Shown: piece after piece, positions 7,417 to 13,534 of the stretch | How the letters are laid out: each line of letters starts with the position of its first letter | Numbering within the stretch: the stretch's first letter is position 1 | Notes under the pieces: model-generated | The model's input: only the letters and a program-made list of their open reading frames with translations | The model's database searches: none | What the model was told of the DNA's origin: nothing | From: a bacterium | GTDB taxonomy: Bacteria; Chlamydiota; Chlamydiia; Chlamydiales; SM23-39 | DNA length: 17,104 bases | Direction of reading: 5' to 3' | NCBI GenBank assembly: GCA_021818045.1 | Contig: JAKAFF010000008.1 | Span: 1 to 17,104, forward strand | Made by a program: the position numbers and the translations under genes

Positions 7417-8784
7417 ATGTTTGGCGCATTAACTGACAAATTTCGAGAGGTAGTCGCTTCGTTGAGAGGGAAAAAGACTCTCACGGTTGAAAATATTGAA
7501 GAAGCCGCTCAGCAAGTAAGACAGGCGCTCTTGGATGCGGACGTAAATTACAGCGTGGCCGGTGCCTTTGTCAAGCGGGTACGGGACAAGGCTGTAGGGG
7601 ATGCCGTGTTGAAATCGGTGACTCCAGGCCAGCAGTTCACAAAGCTGATCCACGACGAACTGGTCGCATTAATGGGAGAAGGGGAGTCGGCGCTCGATTT
7701 GAAGGGAAGACCCGCTGTATTATTGCTTTGTGGGCTCCAAGGTTCGGGCAAGACGACGACTTGTGCAAAGCTTGCGGCCTACATTGGCAAGACGGAAAAA
7801 CACAAAAAAGTCTTGATGGCGGCTTGCGATTTGCAAAGGCCTGCGGCCATTGAGCAGCTTAAGAAATTGGGGGCCAGTTTACAGATTCTTGTCCATCATC
7901 AAGAGGGGGAGTCAAATCCTATTCGCGCGGCGAAGAGCGCTTTGGAAAGGGCTGTCTCGGAAGGGTTTGACGTGCTGATCGTAGACACGGCAGGACGCCT
8001 AGCAGTTGATGAAGAATTGATGGGGCAGCTCGAAGAGATGAAGCGTTTGCTCTCTCCGAAAGAGGTGCTATTTGTAGCCAATGCGACAACGGGCCAAGAT
8101 GCTGTGAAAACAGCTGCCGAATTTGATAAACGGGTGCAGATCACCGGCTCTATTTTGACGATGCTCGATGGCAATGCTCGAGCGGGCGCTGCAATCTCGA
8201 TTCGCGAGGTGACGCAAAAGCCGCTCAAGTTTGAAGGAGTTGGAGAGAAGTCTTCCGATTTGCAAGTCTTCAATCCAAGGTCGATGGCCGATCGGATCCT
8301 TGGCATGGGAGATGTCATCAACCTCGTCAAAAAGGCGCAAGAGGCGATCTCTGAAGAGCAAAGCATAGAGCTTGAGAAGAAGTTAAAAAAAGCTGCCTTC
8401 ACATATGAGGACTATTTAAGCCAGATGGCGATGGTCAAAAAGATGGGCTCTTTCAAGGGGCTTTTGCGGATGCTCCCAGGCATTGATGCGATGGGGGATC
8501 TCGACGTGCCGGATGCTGAGTTTAAAAAGATGGAAGCGATCATCCACTCGATGACCCTGGACGAGAGGCAAGAGAAAGTAGAGCTAGAGCACGGCCGCCG
8601 CAAAAGGGTGGCTCTTGGCAGCGGCGTCCCGGTCGATGATGTGAACCGCCTCGTCAAGGGATTTAAGAGAGTTAAGCAATTATTTAAAAATATGCCCGAC
8701 ATGAAGTCCATGGCAAAGAAAATGGGTGGCATGCCGGATTTGAATGAACTGAAAAAACAATTCGAAGGTAAAAAATGGCGTTAA
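7417..8784 (+). CDS. ffh: Signal recognition particle protein (GTPase)
   Basis: 455 residues. Ffh binds 4.5S RNA and signal peptides and, with FtsY, targets nascent membrane proteins to SecYEG. The N domain is about 1-95. The G domain has G1 G-L-Q-G-S-G-K-T (106-113) and G3 D190-T-A-G-R. The Met-rich M domain runs from about 315, with the 4.5S RNA-binding G-S-G-V-P-V-D-D-V region. The usual G4 T-K-x-D is T-M-L-D at 248-251, and the usual V-D-A-x-T-G-Q is A-N-A-T-T-G-Q, both unusual. The frame is open upstream to 7345, but MFGALTDKF at 7417 is the family start; the extra stretch would be a spurious hydrophobic leader. It overlaps rpsP by 10 bp. Confidence 0.95.
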   Translation: MFGALTDKFREVVASLRGKKTLTVENIEEAAQQVRQALLDADVNYSVAGAFVKRVRDKAVGDAVLKSVTPGQQFTKLIHDELVALMGEGESALDLKGRPAVLLLCGLQGSGKTTTCAKLAAYIGKTEKHKKVLMAACDLQRPAAIEQLKKLGASLQILVHHQEGESNPIRAAKSALERAVSEGFDVLIVDTAGRLAVDEELMGQLEEMKRLLSPKEVLFVANATTGQDAVKTAAEFDKRVQITGSILTMLDGNARAGAAISIREVTQKPLKFEGVGEKSSDLQVFNPRSMADRILGMGDVINLVKKAQEAISEEQSIELEKKLKKAAFTYEDYLSQMAMVKKMGSFKGLLRMLPGIDAMGDLDVPDAEFKKMEAIIHSMTLDERQEKVELEHGRRKRVALGSGVPVDDVNRLVKGFKRVKQLFKNMPDMKSMAKKMGGMPDLNELKKQFEGKKWR

Positions 8785-9089
8785 TCATTCGCATGAGACA
8801 ACAAGGGGCCAGCAGCCGTCAAAGATTTCGGTTGGTTGTCACCGATTCGAGACATCCTCGCGATGGAAAATATCTCGAAATGATCGGTTGGTACAATCCA
8901 TTTGGCGCAAATGACCAAAACTACTTTGTGGATATTGCACGCGTAGAACATTGGTTGGGACAAGGCGCTCAAATTAGCGATCGTGCGAAAGCTTTGGTCG
9001 GGAAAATCGCTCCAGATGTGATCAAGAAATTGATCCAGAAAAAAGTGGCGAAAGTTGCCAAGCTTAGAGAGAAGCGTAAAAAAGCTTAG
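8775..9089 (+). CDS. rpsP: 30S ribosomal protein S16
   Basis: 104 residues. The N-terminus M-A-L-I-I-R-M-R-Q-Q-G and the R-F-R-L-V-V-x-D-S-R-x-P-R-D-G-K-Y-x-E block are characteristic of S16, a primary 5'-domain binding protein needed for 30S assembly. The C-terminal ~20 residues are a Lys/Arg-rich tail. The start lies inside the ffh 3' end (10-bp overlap) and the stop directly abuts the trmD ATG. Confidence 0.96.
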   Translation: MALIIRMRQQGASSRQRFRLVVTDSRHPRDGKYLEMIGWYNPFGANDQNYFVDIARVEHWLGQGAQISDRAKALVGKIAPDVIKKLIQKKVAKVAKLREKRKKA

Positions 9090-9788
9090 ATGGAAATCGA
9101 GATCCTCTCCCTATTCCCTGAGTATTTTAGAGGCCCATTTGATGTAAGCATGCTCAGGCGGGCAAGAGATGCAGGCTTTCTCGAGATTCGTCATACCGAT
9201 ATACGCGACTTTGCAGAAAGCAAGCATGGGCGAGTGGACGATCGGCCATTTGGGGGTGGACCGGGAATGGTATTGCAACCAGGTCCCGTGGTGCGCGCCA
9301 TTCGCAGCGTGAGAAAAGAGCGCTCAAGAGTGATCTATCTCTCGCCGCAAGGGGCCCTCCTGACGGCCGCAAAGTGTCAGGAGCTATCTCTATCTGAGCA
9401 TTTGATCCTTCTTTGCGGCCACTACGAAGGGATCGACGAAAGGGCGATAGAGATGGAGGTCGATGAGGAGATCAGCATTGGCGATTACGTGCTGACAAGT
9501 GGGTGCGCCCCCGCGATTGTTCTCATCGATGCGATGGCCCGATTTATTCCTGGGGTGATTGGCCACCCGGATGCAGTGAGCGAAGATTCATTCCAAGAGG
9601 GAATATTTGATTCGCCCCACTATACGAGGCCAGAAAATTTTGAAGGGAAAGAGGTCCCATCGGTCCTGCTTGGAGGGAACCACGCAGAGATCCGCAAATG
9701 GAGAAAAGCCCAAGCTATTGAAAAAACACGCCGGGTAAGACCCGATTTATTTTTAGGAGAACATTGTGAGCCGCTCTACGTACATTGA
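9090..9788 (+). CDS. trmD: tRNA (guanine-37-N1)-methyltransferase
   Basis: 232 residues, the usual TrmD length. TrmD is a SPOUT (trefoil-knot) enzyme that makes m1G37 next to the anticodon and prevents +1 frameshifting. Seen in order are M-E-I-E-I-L-S-L-F-P-E-Y-F at the N-terminus, G-G-G-P-G-M-V-L near 56, the knot segments L-C-G-H-Y-E-G-I-D-E-R and S-I-G-D-Y-V-L-T-S-G, and the C-terminal H-Y-T-R-P and G-N-H-A-E-I-R-K-W-R. The usual G-E-L-P-A is G-C-A-P-A here. The start touches the rpsP stop and the 3' end overlaps rplS by 23 bp. RimM, usually between rpsP and trmD in other bacteria, is absent here. Confidence 0.97.
   Translation: MEIEILSLFPEYFRGPFDVSMLRRARDAGFLEIRHTDIRDFAESKHGRVDDRPFGGGPGMVLQPGPVVRAIRSVRKERSRVIYLSPQGALLTAAKCQELSLSEHLILLCGHYEGIDERAIEMEVDEEISIGDYVLTSGCAPAIVLIDAMARFIPGVIGHPDAVSEDSFQEGIFDSPHYTRPENFEGKEVPSVLLGGNHAEIRKWRKAQAIEKTRRVRPDLFLGEHCEPLYVH
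9755..9760 (+). promoter_or_regulatory. Shine-Dalgarno AGGAGA that fixes the GTG start of rplS
   Basis: AGGAGA lies 5 bp before the GTG at 9766, inside the end of trmD. It supports the GTG start, which would otherwise be doubtful because of the 23-bp overlap. Confidence 0.75.
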
Positions 9789-10164
9789 ACTAGTTGAACA
9801 AAATTATCTCAAGAAAGATATCCCAGTGTTTCGCATCGGGGATACAGTGCGCGTCAATACACGCATCGTGGAGGGCGATAAAGAGCGCCTCCAAGCTTTT
9901 GCAGGGACTGTTGTCGCAAGAAAGGGCGCTGGATTGTCAGAGACATTTACCCTTTATCGCAACGCATATGGTTCTTGCATGGATCGCGTCTTTTTGCTCC
10001 ACAGCCCACGCATTGCAAGCATCGAAGTTGTGCGTCCCGGAAAAGTGCGACGCGCGAAGCTCTATTACCTACAAGGCAAATCTGGTAAAAAAGCGAAAGT
10101 GCGCGAGCAATATGTAGCAGGAGAGGGCGCACCTGCCGCAGTAGAATCTACTCCCAAAGAGTAA
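9766..10164 (+). CDS. rplS: 50S ribosomal protein L19
   Basis: 132 residues. F-R-I-G-D-T-V-R-V near 22-30, the V-x-A-R-K-G-x-G-x-S-E-T-F-T-L block near 50-64 and V-R-R-A-K-L-Y-Y-L near 93-101 are L19 signatures. L19 lies at the subunit interface and contacts 16S rRNA. The GTG start is supported by AGGAGA. The C-terminal ~30 residues form a basic then Ala/Glu-rich extension. It is the last gene before a strong hairpin, so it probably ends the ffh-rpsP-trmD-rplS unit. Confidence 0.96.
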   Translation: MSRSTYIELVEQNYLKKDIPVFRIGDTVRVNTRIVEGDKERLQAFAGTVVARKGAGLSETFTLYRNAYGSCMDRVFLLHSPRIASIEVVRPGKVRRAKLYYLQGKSGKKAKVREQYVAGEGAPAAVESTPKE

Positions 10165-10175
10165 GTTCTTTATTA

Positions 10176-10247
10176 AAAAGCTCTGAAACCGATATCTTTC
10201 TAAACCGTGGTACACGGATCTAGAAAGATATCGGACGCGGAGCTTTT
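10176..10247 (+). terminator. Long hairpin between rplS and rnhB, terminator-like
   Basis: AAAAGCTC (10176-10183) pairs with GAGCTTTT (10240-10247). A 14-bp perfect stem pairs 10189-10202 with 10221-10234. CCGTG (10205-10209) pairs with CACGG (10213-10217) around a GTA loop. Together these give 27 base pairs with two small internal loops. The A-rich left and T-rich right edges suit a bidirectional terminator after rplS. The structure contains the only upstream start codon of rnhB (GTG 10207), so it could also control rnhB translation. Confidence 0.6.
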
Positions 10248-10890
10248 GCGCTTAAAGGCCATGTCCCTCTTCGAACATCGTTTGCAATTAGAGGGGTTTT
10301 CTCGGATTGCAGGGATCGACGAAGCAGGAAGAGGCCCTCTTGCAGGCCCAGTTGTTGCGGCCATTTGCATCCTCCCATTTCCCGCTAACTTCGAGCATTT
10401 AAACGACAGTAAACAGCTGAGTCCCGATAGACGCTCCGCGCTTTTTGATATCTTAAGAGCGCATCCACAAGTGCATTTTGGCATTGGAATCGTCGATGTA
10501 GAAACCATCGATCGAATCAATATTTTGCAAGCCACCTTTCTCGCGATGCGCAAAGCTTTGCAAAATCTCTCTATCTTGCCCGATTATCTTTTGATCGATG
10601 GTAACCAGATCCCCCATTTTGAGATCCCAAACCAAGCCATCGTCTCGGGAGATAGCCTTTCTGTGTCGATTGCAGCTGCATCGATCTTGGCGAAAGTAAC
10701 TCGCGATCGGATAATGGAAGAATTAGACGCCAAATGGCCCGGATATGGTTTTAAGCAACATAAAGGCTATGCGACGCCTACGCACCTACGGGCCATCCAA
10801 GAGATGGGTCCCAGCCCAAGTCACCGACGCTCGTTTGATCCCGTGCGCTCGATGCTGCATGCTCCTCCAACGCAAATGGAGCTAATCTGA
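10207..10890 (+). CDS. rnhB: Ribonuclease HII
   Basis: 227 residues from the GTG. RNase HII cuts the RNA strand of RNA-DNA hybrids and removes single ribonucleotides from DNA. The four acidic catalytic residues are seen: D38 and E39 in G-I-D-E-A-G-R-G, D131 in L-L-I-D-G-N-Q and D167 in K-V-T-R-D-R. The family-typical H-K-G-Y-A-T and S-H-R-R-S-F-D-P-V are near the C-terminus. The start is uncertain. A stop at 10201 makes GTG 10207 the first possible start, and residues A-E-L-L-R-L-K-A-M resemble the extended N-terminus of other RNase HII proteins. However, this GTG lies in the loop region of a hairpin, and ATG 10261 (MSLFEHRL) is a good alternative. It is the last gene of the Chlamydia-like order here. 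Confidence 0.93.
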   Translation: MVHGSRKISDAELLRLKAMSLFEHRLQLEGFSRIAGIDEAGRGPLAGPVVAAICILPFPANFEHLNDSKQLSPDRRSALFDILRAHPQVHFGIGIVDVETIDRINILQATFLAMRKALQNLSILPDYLLIDGNQIPHFEIPNQAIVSGDSLSVSIAAASILAKVTRDRIMEELDAKWPGYGFKQHKGYATPTHLRAIQEMGPSPSHRRSFDPVRSMLHAPPTQMELI

Positions 10891-11084
10891 TCGCGCAAAC
10901 GGTCGATATTCTCTAAATCTCTCGTCACTTCGCGCACGCTCCGCATCCCCGCTTTTACGGCATCAATTGCAGAGTCTTCTATTTGTTTTAAAGCGTTTTG
11001 TAAATATGTTCTTTGTGAGTTGTTATGGTTTTTTAGTCGTTCTATTTGTTTTGCGATCGATTCAATATTCGTTTTTCTTTCCAT
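10821..11084 (-). CDS. Small hypothetical coiled-coil protein
   Basis: 87 residues, not recognised. About 65 residues from the N-terminus are predicted by eye to be helical and charged, with spaced I/L/V positions suggesting a coiled coil (for example I-A-K-Q-I-E-R-L and L-E-N-I-D-R-L-R-D-Q-I). There is no signal peptide or membrane segment. The last ~23 codons lie antisense to the 3' end of rnhB, so that part may be constrained by rnhB. A TATAAT at 11114-11119 on the same strand, 29 bp before the ATG, could be its -10 box. No clear Shine-Dalgarno is seen. It could be a lineage-specific gene or a chance ORF. Confidence 0.42.
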   Translation of the reverse strand: MERKTNIESIAKQIERLKNHNNSQRTYLQNALKQIEDSAIDAVKAGMRSVREVTRDLENIDRLRDQISSICVGGACSIERTGSNERR

Positions 11085-11113
11085 GTTAATTACATATTTT
11101 ATTTATACCTAAT

Positions 11114-11121
11114 ATTATACT
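11114..11121 (-). promoter_or_regulatory. Candidate -10 element AGTATAAT of the small ORF
   Basis: Reverse-strand AGTATAAT, 29 bp before the ATG at 11084, in an AT-rich stretch. The same octamer precedes the phosphatase-like paralogue 2 and, with one change (AGTATATT), paralogue 1. No convincing -35 box is seen. Confidence 0.3.
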
Positions 11122-11133
11122 GTGGGGGCGGAT

Positions 11134-11302
11134 ATATATACACAAATGAATTCAAAAGTTGGTTTTGGGCAACGCGAAAGCTGGCGGAATTTATCTATCG
11201 TAAGTGACCCAATATTAAAAATATAGGGTCACTTACGATAGGTAAATTGCGCCGCTTTGGCGCAGCCGAAAATCCAACTTTTGAACTCATTTGTGTATAT
11301 AT
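11134..11302. repeat. 169-bp near-perfect palindrome, MITE-like
   Basis: Two 77-bp arms (11134-11210 and 11226-11302) are inverted copies around a 15-bp AT-only loop. In hand alignment the outer 29 bp match at 28 positions and the inner 23 bp match at 22; the middle ~25 bp matches with a 1-bp shift and several changes. The arms end in ATATATACACAAATG and its inverse, flanked by further TA steps. There is no ORF inside. It starts 32 bp past the Nudix gene stop and could terminate that operon. A non-autonomous transposable element (MITE) with TA target preference is my favoured reading; the palindrome itself is directly visible. Confidence 0.85.
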
Positions 11303-11334
11303 GCATTTTGTTAAGGAATGAAAGATAGGCTCTA

Positions 11335-11781
11335 TTAATCGATGAGGCTTGAACGATATTTTTGTATCGCTTCAAGCGCGCCGGCCATGAGGGGCAGTGT
11401 TTCCATTGTTTGTTGAGAGGCCCATAGATAATTAAGATGTTCGCTAGACAAACGTATCTCGGGCTTTACTTTAAGAGTAATCTGAAACAGATGATAGACA
11501 TAATCCATGTTGGGCTTTCGGATGTAGAGAGATCCTATTGCACGTAGATCGGAATTTTCAACAAGGATGCCTGTTTCTTCATACAGTTCTCTTTTGGCTG
11601 CTTGCGTTGGTGTTTCGCCGATTTCCAGCTTGCCTGCGGGCACGCCCCATTTGCCAGGTTCTGGTTTAGATGAAGAGCATTGTAGAAGAAGTAATTGACC
11701 ATCGATCTCTAAATAACAGGCAGAGACTTCTACAGCTGCCTTAAACCCTTGGGGTTTTGTTTGGTATAATTCTATCACCAT
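11335..11781 (-). CDS. Nudix hydrolase
   Basis: 148 residues. The complete 23-residue Nudix box GX5EX7REUXEEXGU is present at 50-72 (G50, E56, R64-E65, E68-E69, G71), which binds Mg2+ and cleaves nucleoside diphosphate-linked substrates. The preceding W-G-V-P-A-G-K-L is typical of the family. The specific substrate (oxidised nucleotide, ADP-ribose, dinucleotide) cannot be read. It is the last gene of the reverse-strand operon, 6 bp after the exonuclease gene and before the palindrome. Pairing with a DnaQ-like exonuclease fits nucleotide housekeeping, but that is inference. Confidence 0.9.
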   Translation of the reverse strand: MVIELYQTKPQGFKAAVEVSACYLEIDGQLLLLQCSSSKPEPGKWGVPAGKLEIGETPTQAAKRELYEETGILVENSDLRAIGSLYIRKPNMDYVYHLFQITLKVKPEIRLSSEHLNYLWASQQTMETLPLMAGALEAIQKYRSSLID

Positions 11782-11787
11782 GTCTTC

Positions 11788-12537
11788 CTAAAGATCAGCA
11801 AATGGGCTGGCTTGTTGTTCAAATCCGCCTCCCCGCTTGCGGTTGCGAATTGCTGTGCGAATAGAATAGAGAAGATCTTGGTCGAAATCTTTTCTCTCCG
11901 CCCAAAGCAAATATTCTAACGGAATTTCGTCGAAGGGGCGCCCTTTATGTTTTCCGAGAGGCATGACTTTTAATTTAATCGGTTTTTCCAAAGTCCTAAA
12001 AACTTCTTCCGTGGTTTTAAACGATTTGGCGAGATATTTGAATACTTCAATGTTCACGATGACATCGCTCATAGCGCGGTGCGCCCCTTCTGGTTCAATG
12101 TTGAAATGCTGGCGCAGTTTTTCTAGGGAATTAATGGGGCTTTCCCCATATAAACGGGCAAGTCGTAGTGTGTCGATAAAGCGCAAGTTCTCGATCTGTG
12201 TAGGAATTTGGCAGCGCTTTGCTTCAGCCGCAATGAGGGCAATATCGAATCCGATGCCGTGCCCCACTAAGATGTGCCCATCGATGAGTTTTAAAACTTG
12301 GGGTAAGATCTGGGCGACTTTCGGTTTGCCCGCAAGCATTTCGCTAGAAATCTTATGAATTTCTTGGGAAACTTGAGGAATGTCTCGTTCTGGATCAATT
12401 AAAGATTCAAACTTTTGCAACACTTTATCAAATGTAAAGCGCGCGATTGCGATTTCGATCATGCGATCATTTTTTGGGTCGAGTCCAGTCGATTCGCAAT
12501 CTAAACACACAAATATGTCTTGTTGAATCAAGCCCAT
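11788..12537 (-). CDS. DnaQ-like 3'-5' exonuclease with a C-terminal DUF3820-type domain
   Basis: 249 residues. The DEDDh exonuclease residues are seen: D13 and E15 (L-D-C-E-S-T-G), D98 (G-H-G-I-G-F-D), H153 and D158 (G-A-H-R-A-M-S-D). The C-terminal ~60 residues, with M-P-L-G-K-H-K-G-R-P-F-D-E-I-P-L-E-Y-L-L-W from 192, match the DUF3820 pattern often fused to such exonucleases. It resembles the protein I recall as CT536 of C. trachomatis. It is more likely an accessory proofreading or RNA/DNA 3'-end trimming enzyme than the dedicated Pol III epsilon, since it has no polymerase-binding tail that I recognise. The ATG overlaps the engB stop by 10 bp. Confidence 0.88.
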   Translation of the reverse strand: MGLIQQDIFVCLDCESTGLDPKNDRMIEIAIARFTFDKVLQKFESLIDPERDIPQVSQEIHKISSEMLAGKPKVAQILPQVLKLIDGHILVGHGIGFDIALIAAEAKRCQIPTQIENLRFIDTLRLARLYGESPINSLEKLRQHFNIEPEGAHRAMSDVIVNIEVFKYLAKSFKTTEEVFRTLEKPIKLKVMPLGKHKGRPFDEIPLEYLLWAERKDFDQDLLYSIRTAIRNRKRGGGFEQQASPFADL

Positions 12538-13091
12538 AAAATTTCCCTGATCCTTTTTTCTAATATTTGGCGAGAATTTGAGTTCGTAATTGAGTAAGGA
12601 ATGGCATCTGGATATTTTCTCAATAGCCGTACCTTTTCGCCGGCAGATAGTTTATCAGTTTTGGTCAAAATTACCAAAAGGGGAATCTGTTGTGCGTTTG
12701 CCCACTCTGCTAAAGCGATATCATCTGCCCCGAAGTCGCGCCTCGAGTCGATGAGCAGTAATAGAAGTTTGAGGTGCTTACTTGTGTGGAGATAAGTGTG
12801 GATGGCTATAGACCATTTGGCAATTTCCTCTTTAGGCGCTTTGGCATAACCATACCCGGGTAAATCGACCCATATGAACTTTTCATCCACACAAAAAAAG
12901 TTCAACAGGCGTGTTTTACCAGGCGTTGCAGAGGTTTTCGCAAGGTTGCGCTCTTGGAAAAAGTGATTGATGAGGCTCGATTTGCCTACATTAGATCGTC
13001 CAACAAGAGCCACTTCAGGTAGGGGGGTTCCGCGGGGATCTTTCAGATGGGGGTAGTCGGAAAAAGTAGAGAGCAGGAAACGGGCTTTCAT
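12528..13091 (-). CDS. engB: Ribosome biogenesis GTP-binding protein EngB (YsxC/YihA)
   Basis: 187 residues, typical of this essential Era-like GTPase needed for 50S assembly. Seen are G1 G-R-S-N-V-G-K-S-S (31-39), G2 T-P-G-K-T (56-60), G3 D-L-P-G-Y-G-Y-A from 76 and G4 T-K-T-D (143-146). The start overlaps the tsaE stop as ATGA and no Shine-Dalgarno is evident, so it is probably translated by coupling. In the order I recall from C. trachomatis tsaE and dnaQ are adjacent, so engB would be an extra gene in this block here. Confidence 0.95.
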   Translation of the reverse strand: MKARFLLSTFSDYPHLKDPRGTPLPEVALVGRSNVGKSSLINHFFQERNLAKTSATPGKTRLLNFFCVDEKFIWVDLPGYGYAKAPKEEIAKWSIAIHTYLHTSKHLKLLLLLIDSRRDFGADDIALAEWANAQQIPLLVILTKTDKLSAGEKVRLLRKYPDAIPYSITNSNSRQILEKRIREILWA

Positions 13092-13534
13092 GCGCTTTGC
13101 TCATTTGCGCTTGTGGGAAAGGAGATCTCTACTGTACGTCCTCCCGTGCTATCATGGGCAAATAGGATTTGAATGGTTCGTTTGGGAAGGAGCGAGGCAA
13201 TGCGCTGTGGCCATTCGATGGCACAGATTCCCTCTTTGTCAAAATATTCTTCGAATCCAAGATTCGTGAAGTCCTTTGGGTCTTTGAGTCGATAGAGGTC
13301 AAAATGAAAGAGGCGATCGCTATAGTTGTTGAAGAGTACAAATGTGGGGCTTTGCACGGTCTCCAAGACCCCAAGGCCTAGGGCGAGGCCTTGCACAAAT
13401 GTCGTCTTGCCAGCGCCCAAATTGCCGAGGAGAGCCAAAATTGCATTGGATGGCACCAACTGGGCCACCTCGCGTCCCAAAGCAAGCGTCTCTTCTGTTG
13501 AAAGTAACGACCTTTTTAATCCGATTCGACCCAT
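13088..13534 (-). CDS. tsaE: tRNA threonylcarbamoyladenosine biosynthesis ATPase TsaE
   Basis: 148 residues. TsaE is the ATPase that drives TsaB-TsaD in making t6A37 on ANN-decoding tRNAs. The Walker A is G-N-L-G-A-G-K-T (37-44), followed by family-typical S-P-T-F, H-F-D-L-Y-R-L and A-I-E-W-P-Q-R-I. The start overlaps the 3' end of the upstream hypothetical gene by 19 bp; G-G-A-A-A-A just before the ATG may serve as ribosome binding site. This matches the place I recall for CT537 in Chlamydia. Confidence 0.95.
   Translation of the reverse strand: MGRIGLKRSLLSTEETLALGREVAQLVPSNAILALLGNLGAGKTTFVQGLALGLGVLETVQSPTFVLFNNYSDRLFHFDLYRLKDPKDFTNLGFEEYFDKEGICAIEWPQRIASLLPKRTIQILFAHDSTGGRTVEISFPTSANEQSA

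Noticed and set aside
7899..8402. 167-codon reverse ORF inside ffh
   Set aside because: Ser/Ala-rich shadow of the ffh G domain, with no ribosome binding site or known motif.
11134..11302. Ordinary rho-independent terminator
   Set aside because: Arms of 77 bp are far too long and there is no T-tract after the stem, although it may still stop transcription.
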